DNA of 64,000 bases, from assembly GCF_022601675.1 (NCBI RefSeq), contig NZ_JAKVIL010000016.1:1-64000 (forward strand), in the 5' to 3' direction. Positions 38,509-45,991 of the stretch are shown piece by piece. The position numbers and the translations under genes are program-made. The DNA comes from Ancylobacter gelatini. Lineage in GTDB: Bacteria; Pseudomonadota; Alphaproteobacteria; Rhizobiales; Xanthobacteraceae. Numbering within the stretch: position 1 is the first letter of the stretch; each line of letters starts with the position of its first letter. A model generated the notes under the pieces. The model worked only from the letters and a program-made list of their open reading frames with translations. It ran no database searches and was not told the DNA's origin.

Positions 38509-39587
38509 CGGGCGCCTCCGACCAGAATGTCGATGACCGCCGCTTTCTCCAGCTTGCCGAGCACGGCGCCGTCGGCGTCGACCACGGCGGCGGGCGCGTC
38601 GGCGGCCATGACGATCTGAGCGACATCGGCGACGCGGCTGCGCGCGGGAACGGCCGGGCCGAGCGCCTCGCCGGGCGTGACCGGCACGCAGACGCCGCCG
38701 GCGGTCAGCACCTTGGCGCGCGCGACATGGCGGGTGAATTCCGAGACGTAGTCCGAGGCCGGGTTGAGCATCAGCTCCTCGGCGGTACCGACCTGGATGA
38801 TCACGCCGTCCTTCATGATCGCGATGCGGTCGCCGAGGCGGATCGCCTCGTCGAAATCATGGGTGATGAACACGATGGTCTTGGACAGCATGCGCTGGAG
38901 CCGCAGGAACTCGTTCTGCATCTCGTGGCGGATCAGCGGGTCGAGCGCGGAGAACGGTTCGTCGAGGAACCACAGCGCCGGTTCGGCGGCGAGCGAGCGG
39001 GCGATGCCGACGCGCTGCTGCTGGCCGCCGGACAATTCGCGCGGGTAGTGCCCGGCGCGCTCGGCGAGGCCGACCAGCTCGATCACCTCCAGCGCGCGCT
39101 CCTCGCGCTCCGCCTTGCCGATGCCCTGCACCTCCAGCGGGAAGGCGACATTGCCGAGCACGGTGCGGTGCGGCAGCAGGGCGAAGTTCTGGAACACCAT
39201 GCCCATCTTGTGCCGGCGCAGCTCGATCAGCTCGGCCGGCGTCATGCGCAAGAGGTTCTGGTGCTCGTAGAACACGGCGCCGGCGGTCGGCTCGACGAGG
39301 CGCGACAGGCAGCGCACCAGTGTGGATTTGCCCGAGCCCGACAGGCCCATGATGATGAAGATCTCGCCCTGGCGGATTTCCAGCGTGGCGTCGCGCACAG
39401 CGGCGAACAGTCCGGCCGCGCGGATTTCGGCGGTGGTCGCCTCGGGATGTTCGCGCAGGAACGCCTCGGCATTGGCCCCGTAGACCTTCCAGAGATTACG
39501 GCAGATCAGGGCTGCCGGCGCGTCGGCTGCGGGTGCCGCCTTGGACGGTGGGGCGGCCTCGACGGGCGCAAGCGAAACCATGGTCAT
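38505..39587 (-). CDS. tmoW: TMAO ABC transporter ATP-binding protein (TmoW)
   Basis: 360 residues of the ProV/OpuAA type. An N-terminal extension (KVYGANAEAFLREHPEATTAEI) precedes Walker [10 protein letters not shown] (about residue 80). The signature is LSGGQQQRVGIARS, Walker B is LWFLDEPFSALD, and the switch is FITHD. The last 100 residues (VPARSRVADVAQIVMAADAPAAVVDADG) look like a CBS-type regulatory region, as in osmoprotectant ATPases. It lies between tmoX and tmoV and couples ATP hydrolysis to uptake. A second ATG two codons in is an alternative start. Confidence 0.85.
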   Translation of the reverse strand: MTMVSLAPVEAAPPSKAAPAADAPAALICRNLWKVYGANAEAFLREHPEATTAEIRAAGLFAAVRDATLEIRQGEIFIIMGLSGSGKSTLVRCLSRLVEPTAGAVFYEHQNLLRMTPAELIELRRHKMGMVFQNFALLPHRTVLGNVAFPLEVQGIGKAEREERALEVIELVGLAERAGHYPRELSGGQQQRVGIARSLAAEPALWFLDEPFSALDPLIRHEMQNEFLRLQRMLSKTIVFITHDFDEAIRLGDRIAIMKDGVIIQVGTAEELMLNPASDYVSEFTRHVARAKVLTAGGVCVPVTPGEALGPAVPARSRVADVAQIVMAADAPAAVVDADGAVLGKLEKAAVIDILVGGAR

Positions 39588-39622
39588 CGACCCTCACGCT
39601 CAAGATCGGCAGGAAAGGCGGG

Positions 39623-39708
39623 GCGCCGCCACGGTTGGTGGCGGCGCGGGCCGGCGCCGGGCGCCGGGGAGGGCGGGGGAACGGGAGGCCGGCGGAACGC
39701 GGCCTCCC
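39623..39708 (-). other. two stem-loops between tmoX and tmoW
   Basis: GCGCCGCCAC/GTGGCGGCGC (39623-39632 with 39638-39647, 5-base loop) and GGGAGGCC/GGCCTCCC (39683-39690 with 39701-39708, 10-base loop) lie in the 151-base gap after the binding-protein gene. They probably stabilise the tmoX transcript or attenuate tmoWV, raising the ratio of binding protein to membrane parts. Confidence 0.5.
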
Positions 39709-39738
39709 TCTTTGCCCGGTCTCGGTACCCGCCGGGAC

Positions 39739-40671
39739 TCAGTACTCGCCCTTGTGCTTGGTCACATAGGCCGCGACAACCTCGTCGAGCGGCTTGCCGT
39801 CGACGTCGACTTCCTTGACCATGAGGTTCAGCTCCTTGCCGTCGACATTGAGCTTCTTCAGGACCTCATAGGCGCCGGGCCACTTCTTCTTGGTGTCGGC
39901 CGAGGTGTATTTGAAGATCTCGCCGAACGGCTTGCCGCAATCATAGGCCTTGTCGGGGTTGGTGCCCCATTTCGGGTCGGTGTAGCAGGCCGCCTCATAG
40001 GCCGGGAACTCGACCCATTCGCCCTCGAACACCGAGGGCACCCAGTGCGGCGAGTACACCCACAGGATGATCGGCGCCTTGCGCTCGTAAGCCGACTTCA
40101 GCTCGGCGAACATGGCGGCCTCGGTGCCGGCGTCGACCGCGACGAAGGGCAGGCCGAGGGCCTCGATGCGCTCGGGATCATGGCCGCCCCAGGTGGCTTC
40201 CATGCCGAGATAGCGGCCCTTGGGCGCGGTCTCGGGGGCGGAGAACGCCTCGCCGCACTTGAGCAGCGCCTTCCAGTCCGGCAGGCCGGGGCACTTCTCC
40301 TTCATATAGGCCGGGTACCACCATTCTTCCTTGGCCTTGGGGCCGAGCGGGCCGAGGCGTTCGGTCTTGCCGGTCTTGTCGGAAGCGTCCATCGCGTCCT
40401 GCGCCGTGGTCTGCCACAGCTCGGACATGAAGGTGACGTCGCCATTCTCCATGGCGGTGAGGCCGGTGAGGTAGTCGATGGTGACGTAGTCGACCTTGTA
40501 ACCCTTGGCCTTCAGCAGCTCGCCCGCGACATGCGAGGTGATGTGCTGTCCGGTCCAGTCATGCAGGGCGATGATGATCGGATCCTTGGATTCCTGAGCC
40601 TGCACGGCGGCGGGCATGCCGCCGAGCAGGCCGCACACGGCGAGTGACTTGATGAGACCTTGAACGCGCAT
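39739..40671 (-). CDS. tmoX: TMAO ABC transporter substrate-binding protein (TmoX)
   Basis: 310 residues of the OpuAC/ProX-type binding-protein family. The signal peptide is residues 1-25 (LIKSLAVCGLLGGMPAAVQAQ), so the protein is periplasmic. Aromatic residues in HDWTGQ, WWYPAYM and VYSPHWVPS are candidates for the cation-pi box that holds trimethylated ammonium groups. The ATG at 40671 is chosen because the signal peptide starts there; the frame opens 33 codons earlier without one. The AT-rich 40672-40818 gap upstream, with a CTGTTT/AAACAG inverted repeat (40738-40762), is likely its promoter. Confidence 0.83.
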   Translation of the reverse strand: MRVQGLIKSLAVCGLLGGMPAAVQAQESKDPIIIALHDWTGQHITSHVAGELLKAKGYKVDYVTIDYLTGLTAMENGDVTFMSELWQTTAQDAMDASDKTGKTERLGPLGPKAKEEWWYPAYMKEKCPGLPDWKALLKCGEAFSAPETAPKGRYLGMEATWGGHDPERIEALGLPFVAVDAGTEAAMFAELKSAYERKAPIILWVYSPHWVPSVFEGEWVEFPAYEAACYTDPKWGTNPDKAYDCGKPFGEIFKYTSADTKKKWPGAYEVLKKLNVDGKELNLMVKEVDVDGKPLDEVVAAYVTKHKGEY

Positions 40672-40818
40672 CGGCTTTTCCCCTGGGTGGTTCGCGTGAG
40701 GCGGCACGTCGAGTGAAAATGTCCTTTTGAGGAACATCTGTTTCTTCACAGGCAATAAACAGGCCAGCACTACGGTATTATGGTAAGCTCGTCCGAAGTG
40801 TGGAAGCGCGAGAGGCGA

Positions 40819-41547
40819 TCACGGCTTCGGGTAGACGATGAAGGACAGGTAGGTGGCGGGCACGGAAACCAGATCCTCCGGCCCGTGCTCGGAGGAGGCA
40901 TCGAAAAACAGCGTGTCGCCGGGCTCGAGGTCGTACACCTTGTCGGCGTGGCGATAGCCCACGCGCCCGGTCAGCATGTAGATCAGCTCCACCCCGGAAT
41001 GGCGGAAGCCGGAATAGGGCGCGGCGTTCTCGGTGAGGGTGATCAGGAACGGCTCGATGGTGCGGTCCGCGCCCGGCGACTGGCCGAGCAGCTCATAGAC
41101 ATGGCCGGAGCGCGTGCCGCGCCGCTCGATGATCGCGCCCTGTCCGGCCTTCACCAGCGAGCATTCGCTCTGGTCGTCATAGCCGGCGAACAGCGAGGCG
41201 ATCGGCACGTTCAGCGCGCCGGCAATGGCGGTGAGCGTGGCGAGCGAGGAGGAAATCTGCCCGTTCTCGATCTTGGAGATCATGCCGGGGGAAATCCGCG
41301 CCGTGGCGGCGAGTTCGGCGCTGGTGATGTCGAGGCGCTTGCGTTGCTGGCGGATCTGGGTGCCGATCACCTGCTCGATCGACAAATTGGCCGCGCGCGG
41401 CGCGTTGGAGCCGGTCGCGAGGCTCTCCGGCGCGAAGGCCGCGCCGGGTAGCGGCACCGGCGGCGAGGTGGCCGGCGGCTCGCCCGCGACCGTCTCCGCG
41501 AGGGCGCGGATCGAGGTCTGGGAGAGCCCTCTCAGGGGCATGCGCAT
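40819..41547 (-). CDS. XRE-family regulator with C-terminal cupin
   Basis: 242 residues. After a 45-residue variable N-terminus comes a Cro/CI helix-turn-helix (RKRLDITSAELAATARISPGMISKIENG, about 72-100). A cupin sensor domain follows (about 165-235; YSGFRHSGVELIYMLTGRV and LEPGDTLFFD). Such regulators bind small ligands through the cupin. It begins 7 bases after the stop of the haem monooxygenase subunit in the same direction. GAGG lies about 9 bases before the ATG at 41547. The position between the dmm and tmo operons makes it the prime candidate regulator of both and of tmm-tdm. Confidence 0.88.
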   Translation of the reverse strand: MRMPLRGLSQTSIRALAETVAGEPPATSPPVPLPGAAFAPESLATGSNAPRAANLSIEQVIGTQIRQQRKRLDITSAELAATARISPGMISKIENGQISSSLATLTAIAGALNVPIASLFAGYDDQSECSLVKAGQGAIIERRGTRSGHVYELLGQSPGADRTIEPFLITLTENAAPYSGFRHSGVELIYMLTGRVGYRHADKVYDLEPGDTLFFDASSEHGPEDLVSVPATYLSFIVYPKP

Positions 41548-41554
41548 GCCGGCC

Positions 41555-42646
41555 TCACCGCTTCGGCGGCAGCGAGGTCTGGCGCGGGGCGGTGCCCACG
41601 GGCAACTCCGCCCCGTCGTCGAAGCGCGAGAGCCAGGCCACCGCCATGTCGCGGTAGCGGGTCGTGCCCTTGTAGTCGGCGATCTCGGGATGCAGGTCGC
41701 GCAGCACCCGGTGCAGGCGCTTGCCCCAGATCTCGACGCGGGCGAGGTCCTCGATGCTGCACAGATAGCAGCGTATGCCGAACAGGATGGCGTTGGAGCG
41801 CGGCAGCCGGAACAGCGACTGCAACTCCACGCGCAGATGCAGCGTGCCGGCGATGTTCTCGGGCGTCAGCGTGGTGCGGTCCGGTCCCCATTGCGGGTAA
41901 TTCTCCGGCGAGGTGTCGAGCCGGGGATTGACCGTCAGGGTCCAGTTGAGCCGGCGCACGGGCGCGCCGTACTGAAGGCGCAGCAGGAATTTCAGCGCGC
42001 GGTCGAACACGCCCTTCTGGTGGGCGAGCGGCACCGGGCCGTGCCACTGGTGGAAGCTCATGCCGACATCGAAGTCGAGCGACCAGTCGGCCTGCGTCGT
42101 CACCATGCCGCCGTCGATGAACAGGTTGTCGTCGCGCTGGTCCTGCAGCGTGAAGTCGCCCTGCGCCTGCCGGGTGATGTACTCGAAGGGCGGCAGCGGC
42201 AGGGTCGAGGCGTCGCCGAAGATGAAGCTGTCGCGAATGCCGAGCGGGCGGTTCTCCCAGGTCCAGGCTGTGCCCTCGCGGGTCAGGGTGAAGTGCTCGG
42301 GATAGGACGTCGCGAAGCTCTCCATGATGAGTTCCAGCGTGTCCCATTCCGCCGCCATCATGTGCGGGAGCACCTTGCAGCGGCTGGGGTCCTGCTCCAG
42401 CACCTTCGCCCGCTCGCGACACTCGGCGACATAATGCTCGTCGACATCGAACGGGTTGTCGAAGGCCGGCGATGGCCCGCCCGGCACATGCGGCTCGATG
42501 TTCACCGAGTACATGTAGGCGTCTTCCGGGAACGGGAAGGGAAAGCGCAGCACCGCCGCATCCGAGTTGGCGTAGCTGAAATCGTCGCGGAACGTCTCGT
42601 CCGGCTTGAACTGGATGGTCACGGCGCTCTCCGGTCCGGCTGTCAT
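41555..42646 (-). CDS. haem-dependent oxidative N-demethylase alpha subunit (DUF3445); dimethylamine monooxygenase
   Basis: About 363 residues of the DUF3445/HODM-alpha family, a PAS-fold haem enzyme. Typical segments are FPFPFPEDAYMYSVNI at the N-terminus, DWSLDFDVGMSFHQWHGPVP in the middle and RVELQSLFRLPRSNAILFGIRCYL near residue 285. With electrons from the adjacent reductase and O2 it demethylates dimethylamine to methylamine and formaldehyde. Starts at 42646 and 42664 are both possible; neither has a clear ribosome-binding site. It is the third gene of the minus-strand set. I withhold a letter because dmm naming differs among organisms. Confidence 0.85.
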   Translation of the reverse strand: MTAGPESAVTIQFKPDETFRDDFSYANSDAAVLRFPFPFPEDAYMYSVNIEPHVPGGPSPAFDNPFDVDEHYVAECRERAKVLEQDPSRCKVLPHMMAAEWDTLELIMESFATSYPEHFTLTREGTAWTWENRPLGIRDSFIFGDASTLPLPPFEYITRQAQGDFTLQDQRDDNLFIDGGMVTTQADWSLDFDVGMSFHQWHGPVPLAHQKGVFDRALKFLLRLQYGAPVRRLNWTLTVNPRLDTSPENYPQWGPDRTTLTPENIAGTLHLRVELQSLFRLPRSNAILFGIRCYLCSIEDLARVEIWGKRLHRVLRDLHPEIADYKGTTRYRDMAVAWLSRFDDGAELPVGTAPRQTSLPPKR

Positions 42647-42705
42647 GTCAATGTGTCGGCGCATGTTCGGGTCGCGAGGGCCGGTCGGCCTGCGCTGAAC
42701 ACGCC

Positions 42706-43656
42706 CTAGAGTTCGAGCACGAGGCGCGCGGTCCTGGCGCGCGACACGCAGGTCATGATCACGCGGCCCGACGCGCGTTCCTCGGCGTCGAGGAAATGGT
42801 CGCGATGCTCGGGCTCGCCCTCCGCCACTTCGGTGAGGCACTGGCCGCAGGCGCCGCCCCGGCACAGGCAGGGCGCATCGACGCCGGCCGCCTCGATGGC
42901 GTCGAGCAGCGTGGTCTCGGCGCCGACCGCGATTTCGAGATTGGAGCGGCGCAGCACCGCGATGAACGGCATCCCGCCTTCGCCCGCCCCGCCGAAGGAT
43001 TCCGAGTGCAGCCGCGCCCTGGGCCAGCCCAGCGCGCGCGCCAGTTCCAGCGCCGCGTCCATCATCACCGCCGGGCCGCAGGTGTAGAAATGCGTGCCCA
43101 GCGGCTGGCGCGCCAGCACCTCGTCGAGCCCGCCGAACACCGGGCCGGCATGGATGTGGATGCGCGAGGCCGGGTAGGGCGCCAGCAGCGCCTCGAACAC
43201 GCCGGCCTCGTCGGCGCGGCAGAAATGATGCAGTTCCCACGGCGTGCCGGCGGCCTCGAAGGCGGCGATATAGGCGAGGAACGGGGTGACGCCGATGCCG
43301 CCCGAGACCATGAGATGGCGGCGCGCGGTGCGCGCCACCGGGAACAGGTTCGCCGGCAGCCCGGCCTCGATCACGTCGCCCTCGCGCACGCCCTCATGCA
43401 GGAACGCCGAGCCGCCCTTGGAATCGGCGGTGCGGCGCACGATGATCGAGGCGTGGCTGCGGTCTTCCGGGTTGGAGATCAGCGAATAGGCGTTCTTGTG
43501 CACCCGGTCGCCGGGCTTGAGGAACAGGCGCAGATGCGCGCCGGGGCCGGAGGGGGCGACCCGCCCGCCATCGGCCGGCTCGAAGGTGAAGCCCTTGAGC
43601 AGCGGCGACAGCGGCACCGCCGCCGTCACCCGCAGCGCGACGGTGGGCTGGCTCAT
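42706..43656 (-). CDS. dimethylamine monooxygenase reductase (PDR/VanB type, flavin plus 2Fe-2S)
   Basis: 316 residues. An N-terminal flavin/NAD(P) reductase portion (KNAYSLISNPEDRS, GGIGVTPFLAYI, HFYTCGPAVMMDAAL) is followed by a plant-type [2Fe-2S] ferredoxin domain. Its cluster cysteines lie in PCLCRGGACGQCL and in MTCVSRA near the end. This is the phthalate-dioxygenase-reductase/VanB architecture. It passes electrons from NAD(P)H to the haem subunit. The start overlaps the stop of the DmmA-like gene by 4 bases, so the two are coupled. Confidence 0.88.
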   Translation of the reverse strand: MSQPTVALRVTAAVPLSPLLKGFTFEPADGGRVAPSGPGAHLRLFLKPGDRVHKNAYSLISNPEDRSHASIIVRRTADSKGGSAFLHEGVREGDVIEAGLPANLFPVARTARRHLMVSGGIGVTPFLAYIAAFEAAGTPWELHHFCRADEAGVFEALLAPYPASRIHIHAGPVFGGLDEVLARQPLGTHFYTCGPAVMMDAALELARALGWPRARLHSESFGGAGEGGMPFIAVLRRSNLEIAVGAETTLLDAIEAAGVDAPCLCRGGACGQCLTEVAEGEPEHRDHFLDAEERASGRVIMTCVSRARTARLVLEL

Positions 43657-44270
43657 GGAAACATCTCCTCGACCGGGGGCAGTTCGCCCGGCACTTCGGC
43701 ATCGGCCTGCACGCCCATGAAGGCGGACAGCCCGCGCGAGAAATGATCGCGCACCACGAGGCTCGCGCCGCAGCCTTCGCAGGTGGCGAGGCTGGTGGTG
43801 ACGTTATGGGTGATGGTCTTGCAGTGAACGCAGAACACCTTGCGGCGCAGCGAGCCGGCATGGGCGGTGCGGCACTCGCTCTCTTCCATGCCGGCCTCGC
43901 GGGCGAGGCGCACCACGTCCCAGACGAAGCCTTCCTCGCCGATGACATAGAGCCGGAGTCCGACGCTTTCCCGTGCGAGGCGGTGGGAAAGCCGGTCCAT
44001 CACATGAGGAATGGCGCGGAAGGCGCGGGTCTCGTGCGGGGCGTAGTTGCTGGCCTCGCCCGCGGCGTCCGGCGCGGCGCTCGGCTTGCCGTCCACCGCA
44101 CTGGTGGAGGCGACATACCAATAGGCGAGCGGCGCCTGCGCGGCTTCCGCGCCGTCGATGACATCCGCCAGCGGGCGGGGCGCGTCGCTGAGGACGAGAT
44201 GGCGCCGGCCGCTGGCATCGACGCTCAGCCGCTCATAGACGGGCCGACTCTTGATGTCCGAAATGAGCAT
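43653..44270 (-). CDS. dmmA: dimethylamine monooxygenase subunit, DmmA family
   Basis: 205 residues. The N-terminal 120 residues form a small alpha/beta domain ([19 protein letters not shown] ... [23 protein letters not shown]). The C-terminal part has four cysteines in [22 protein letters not shown]-type spacing (C-x2-C and C-x2-C), a probable zinc or iron ribbon. This layout matches the family annotated as dimethylamine monooxygenase subunit DmmA; naming of the subunits is from memory. It is the first gene of the monooxygenase operon and is divergent from tmm. Confidence 0.78.
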   Translation of the reverse strand: MLISDIKSRPVYERLSVDASGRRHLVLSDAPRPLADVIDGAEAAQAPLAYWYVASTSAVDGKPSAAPDAAGEASNYAPHETRAFRAIPHVMDRLSHRLARESVGLRLYVIGEEGFVWDVVRLAREAGMEESECRTAHAGSLRRKVFCVHCKTITHNVTTSLATCEGCGASLVVRDHFSRGLSAFMGVQADAEVPGELPPVEEMFP

Positions 44271-44393
44271 GGTGCCGGTCTCAACAGGTCAGTCCGGCGC
44301 GAACCGGACGGCAATAAGCTTGAACATGCGGCGATCCCGGAGGTCCGACGCGGTCCGCGCCGAAAGTTTCTCCGTGATAAAATTGAGTGTCCA

Positions 44394-44507
44394 GCAGGAA
44401 ACTTTTGCCGTCAAGCAGCCCGATTGCGGAATTTTTAGGCAAGCCGCCCGCAGCGGCAAAAGCTGTCGCGAATTCTTTGCAGGAAACTATCTTGACAAGC
44501 AGGAAAT
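44394..44507. promoter_or_regulatory. three GCAGGAAA repeats in the divergent tmm / dmm promoter region
   Basis: GCAGGAAAC occurs at 44394-44402 and 44479-44487, and GCAGGAAAT at 44499-44507. The last two are spaced 20 bases start to start, about two helical turns, with TTGACA (44492-44497) between them. A palindrome GAAAGTTTC lies at 44362-44370. The repeats sit in the 334-base region between divergent operons and are candidate binding sites for the nearby XRE-cupin regulator. No convincing -10 box was identified. Confidence 0.5.
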
Positions 44508-44604
44508 TAGTGACAGGCTTCGCTCAAATGCCGGTCGAACAAGCTTTCCGTCCGAGGAAGCGGCGCGCCGGCCTGCCTTTCCAAGGACCACGGGAACAAC
44601 GCAA

Positions 44605-45963
44605 ATGAGCATCCGCGTCGCCATTATCGGTGCCGGCCCTTCGGGCATGGCCATGCTTCGTGCCTTCCAGTCCGCGCAGAAAGCCGGCGCGCAGGTGCCG
44701 GAGTTCGTCTGCTTCGAGAAGCAGTCCGACTGGGGCGGCGTCTGGAACTATACATGGCGCACCGGCCTCGACCAGTATGGCGAGCCGGTCCACGGCTCCA
44801 TGTATCGCTATCTTTGGTCGAACGGCCCGAAGGAGTGCCTGGAATTCGCCGACTACACCTTCGAGGAGCATTTCGGCCGGCCGATCCCGTCCTATCCCCC
44901 GCGCGCCGTGCTGCACGACTACATCATGGGCCGGGTGGAGAAGGCCGGGCTCCGCGCGTCGGTGCGCTTCAATACGCCGGTGAAATGGGTCGAATATTCC
45001 GACGCCACGGGCAAATTCACTCTCACCGCCAAGGACCTGGTCAAGGACGAGCTTTACGACGAGGAGTTCGATTACATCGTGGTGGCCTCGGGCCATTTCT
45101 CCACGCCCAACGTGCCCTATTTCCCTGGCATCGAGATGTTTCCGGGCCGCGTCATGCACGCCCATGATTTCCGCGCCGCCGACGAATTCGTCGGCAAGGA
45201 CCTGCTGATCGTCGGCTCGTCCTATTCGGCGGAAGACATCGCCAGCCAGTGCTACAAATATGGCGCCAAGTCGATCACCTTCAGCTATCGCACCCGCCGC
45301 TCCAACTTCAAATGGCCGAGCTGCTTCACCGAGAAGCCGCTGATGGAGAAGCTGGAAGGCCGCTCCGCCCATTTCATCGACGGCACGGTGTCGGAAGTCG
45401 ACGCGGTGATCCTGTGCACCGGCTATCTGCACCACTACCCGTTCCTGGCCGACGAGCTGCGCCTCAAGAGCGCCAACCGCATGAACCCGCCGGACCTGTG
45501 GAAGGGCGTGATGTGGGAGGGCAATCACAAGCTGTTCTATGTCGGCCCGCAGGACCAGTATTACACCTTCAACATGTTCGACGCGCAGGCCTGGTACGTG
45601 CGCGACATCATCCTCGGGCGCATCGTGCCGCCGTCGAGCGAGGAGATCGCCGCCGACATCGCCAAGTGGCTGGAGAAGGAAGGCGCCATCGAGACCGCCT
45701 TCGACGCAATCGATTTCCAGACCGACTACATGAAGGACATCATCCCGGCCACCGACTATCCGATGTTCGACCTCGACGCCGTGGCCGACCTGTTCAAGGT
45801 GTGGGAACATGACAAGGATCGCGACATCATGGGCTATCGCGACAATTCCTATGCCTCGATCATGACCGGCAACATGGCGCCGAAGCATCACACCAAATGG
45901 CTGGAAGCACTGGACGATTCGTTCGAGGCCTTCATCAACCAGCCGGCGGCGGCGGCCGAATAG
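44605..45963 (+). CDS. tmm: trimethylamine monooxygenase (Tmm)
   Basis: 452 residues of the bacterial flavin-containing monooxygenase family. FAD motif [10 protein letters not shown] (residues 8-17), FMO-type VASGHFSTP (about 160), NADP motif GSSYSAEDI (about 205), and the conserved [13 protein letters not shown] and [17 protein letters not shown] segments seen in Tmm from Methylocella. It oxidises trimethylamine to trimethylamine N-oxide with NADPH and O2. About 28 bases separate it from tdm, the next enzyme of the path. The ATG at 44605 has GGGAA about 8 bases upstream; earlier in-frame codons give no FAD-fold extension. Confidence 0.94.
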   Translation: MSIRVAIIGAGPSGMAMLRAFQSAQKAGAQVPEFVCFEKQSDWGGVWNYTWRTGLDQYGEPVHGSMYRYLWSNGPKECLEFADYTFEEHFGRPIPSYPPRAVLHDYIMGRVEKAGLRASVRFNTPVKWVEYSDATGKFTLTAKDLVKDELYDEEFDYIVVASGHFSTPNVPYFPGIEMFPGRVMHAHDFRAADEFVGKDLLIVGSSYSAEDIASQCYKYGAKSITFSYRTRRSNFKWPSCFTEKPLMEKLEGRSAHFIDGTVSEVDAVILCTGYLHHYPFLADELRLKSANRMNPPDLWKGVMWEGNHKLFYVGPQDQYYTFNMFDAQAWYVRDIILGRIVPPSSEEIAADIAKWLEKEGAIETAFDAIDFQTDYMKDIIPATDYPMFDLDAVADLFKVWEHDKDRDIMGYRDNSYASIMTGNMAPKHHTKWLEALDDSFEAFINQPAAAAE

Positions 45964-45991
45964 TCCGCGCGCCGCGCGAGGGGAGGACGGC

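Noticed and set aside
44492-44497. TTGACA as a sigma-70 promoter of tmm
   Set aside because: No acceptable -10 box lies 16-18 bases downstream, so it is only mentioned as part of the repeat region.
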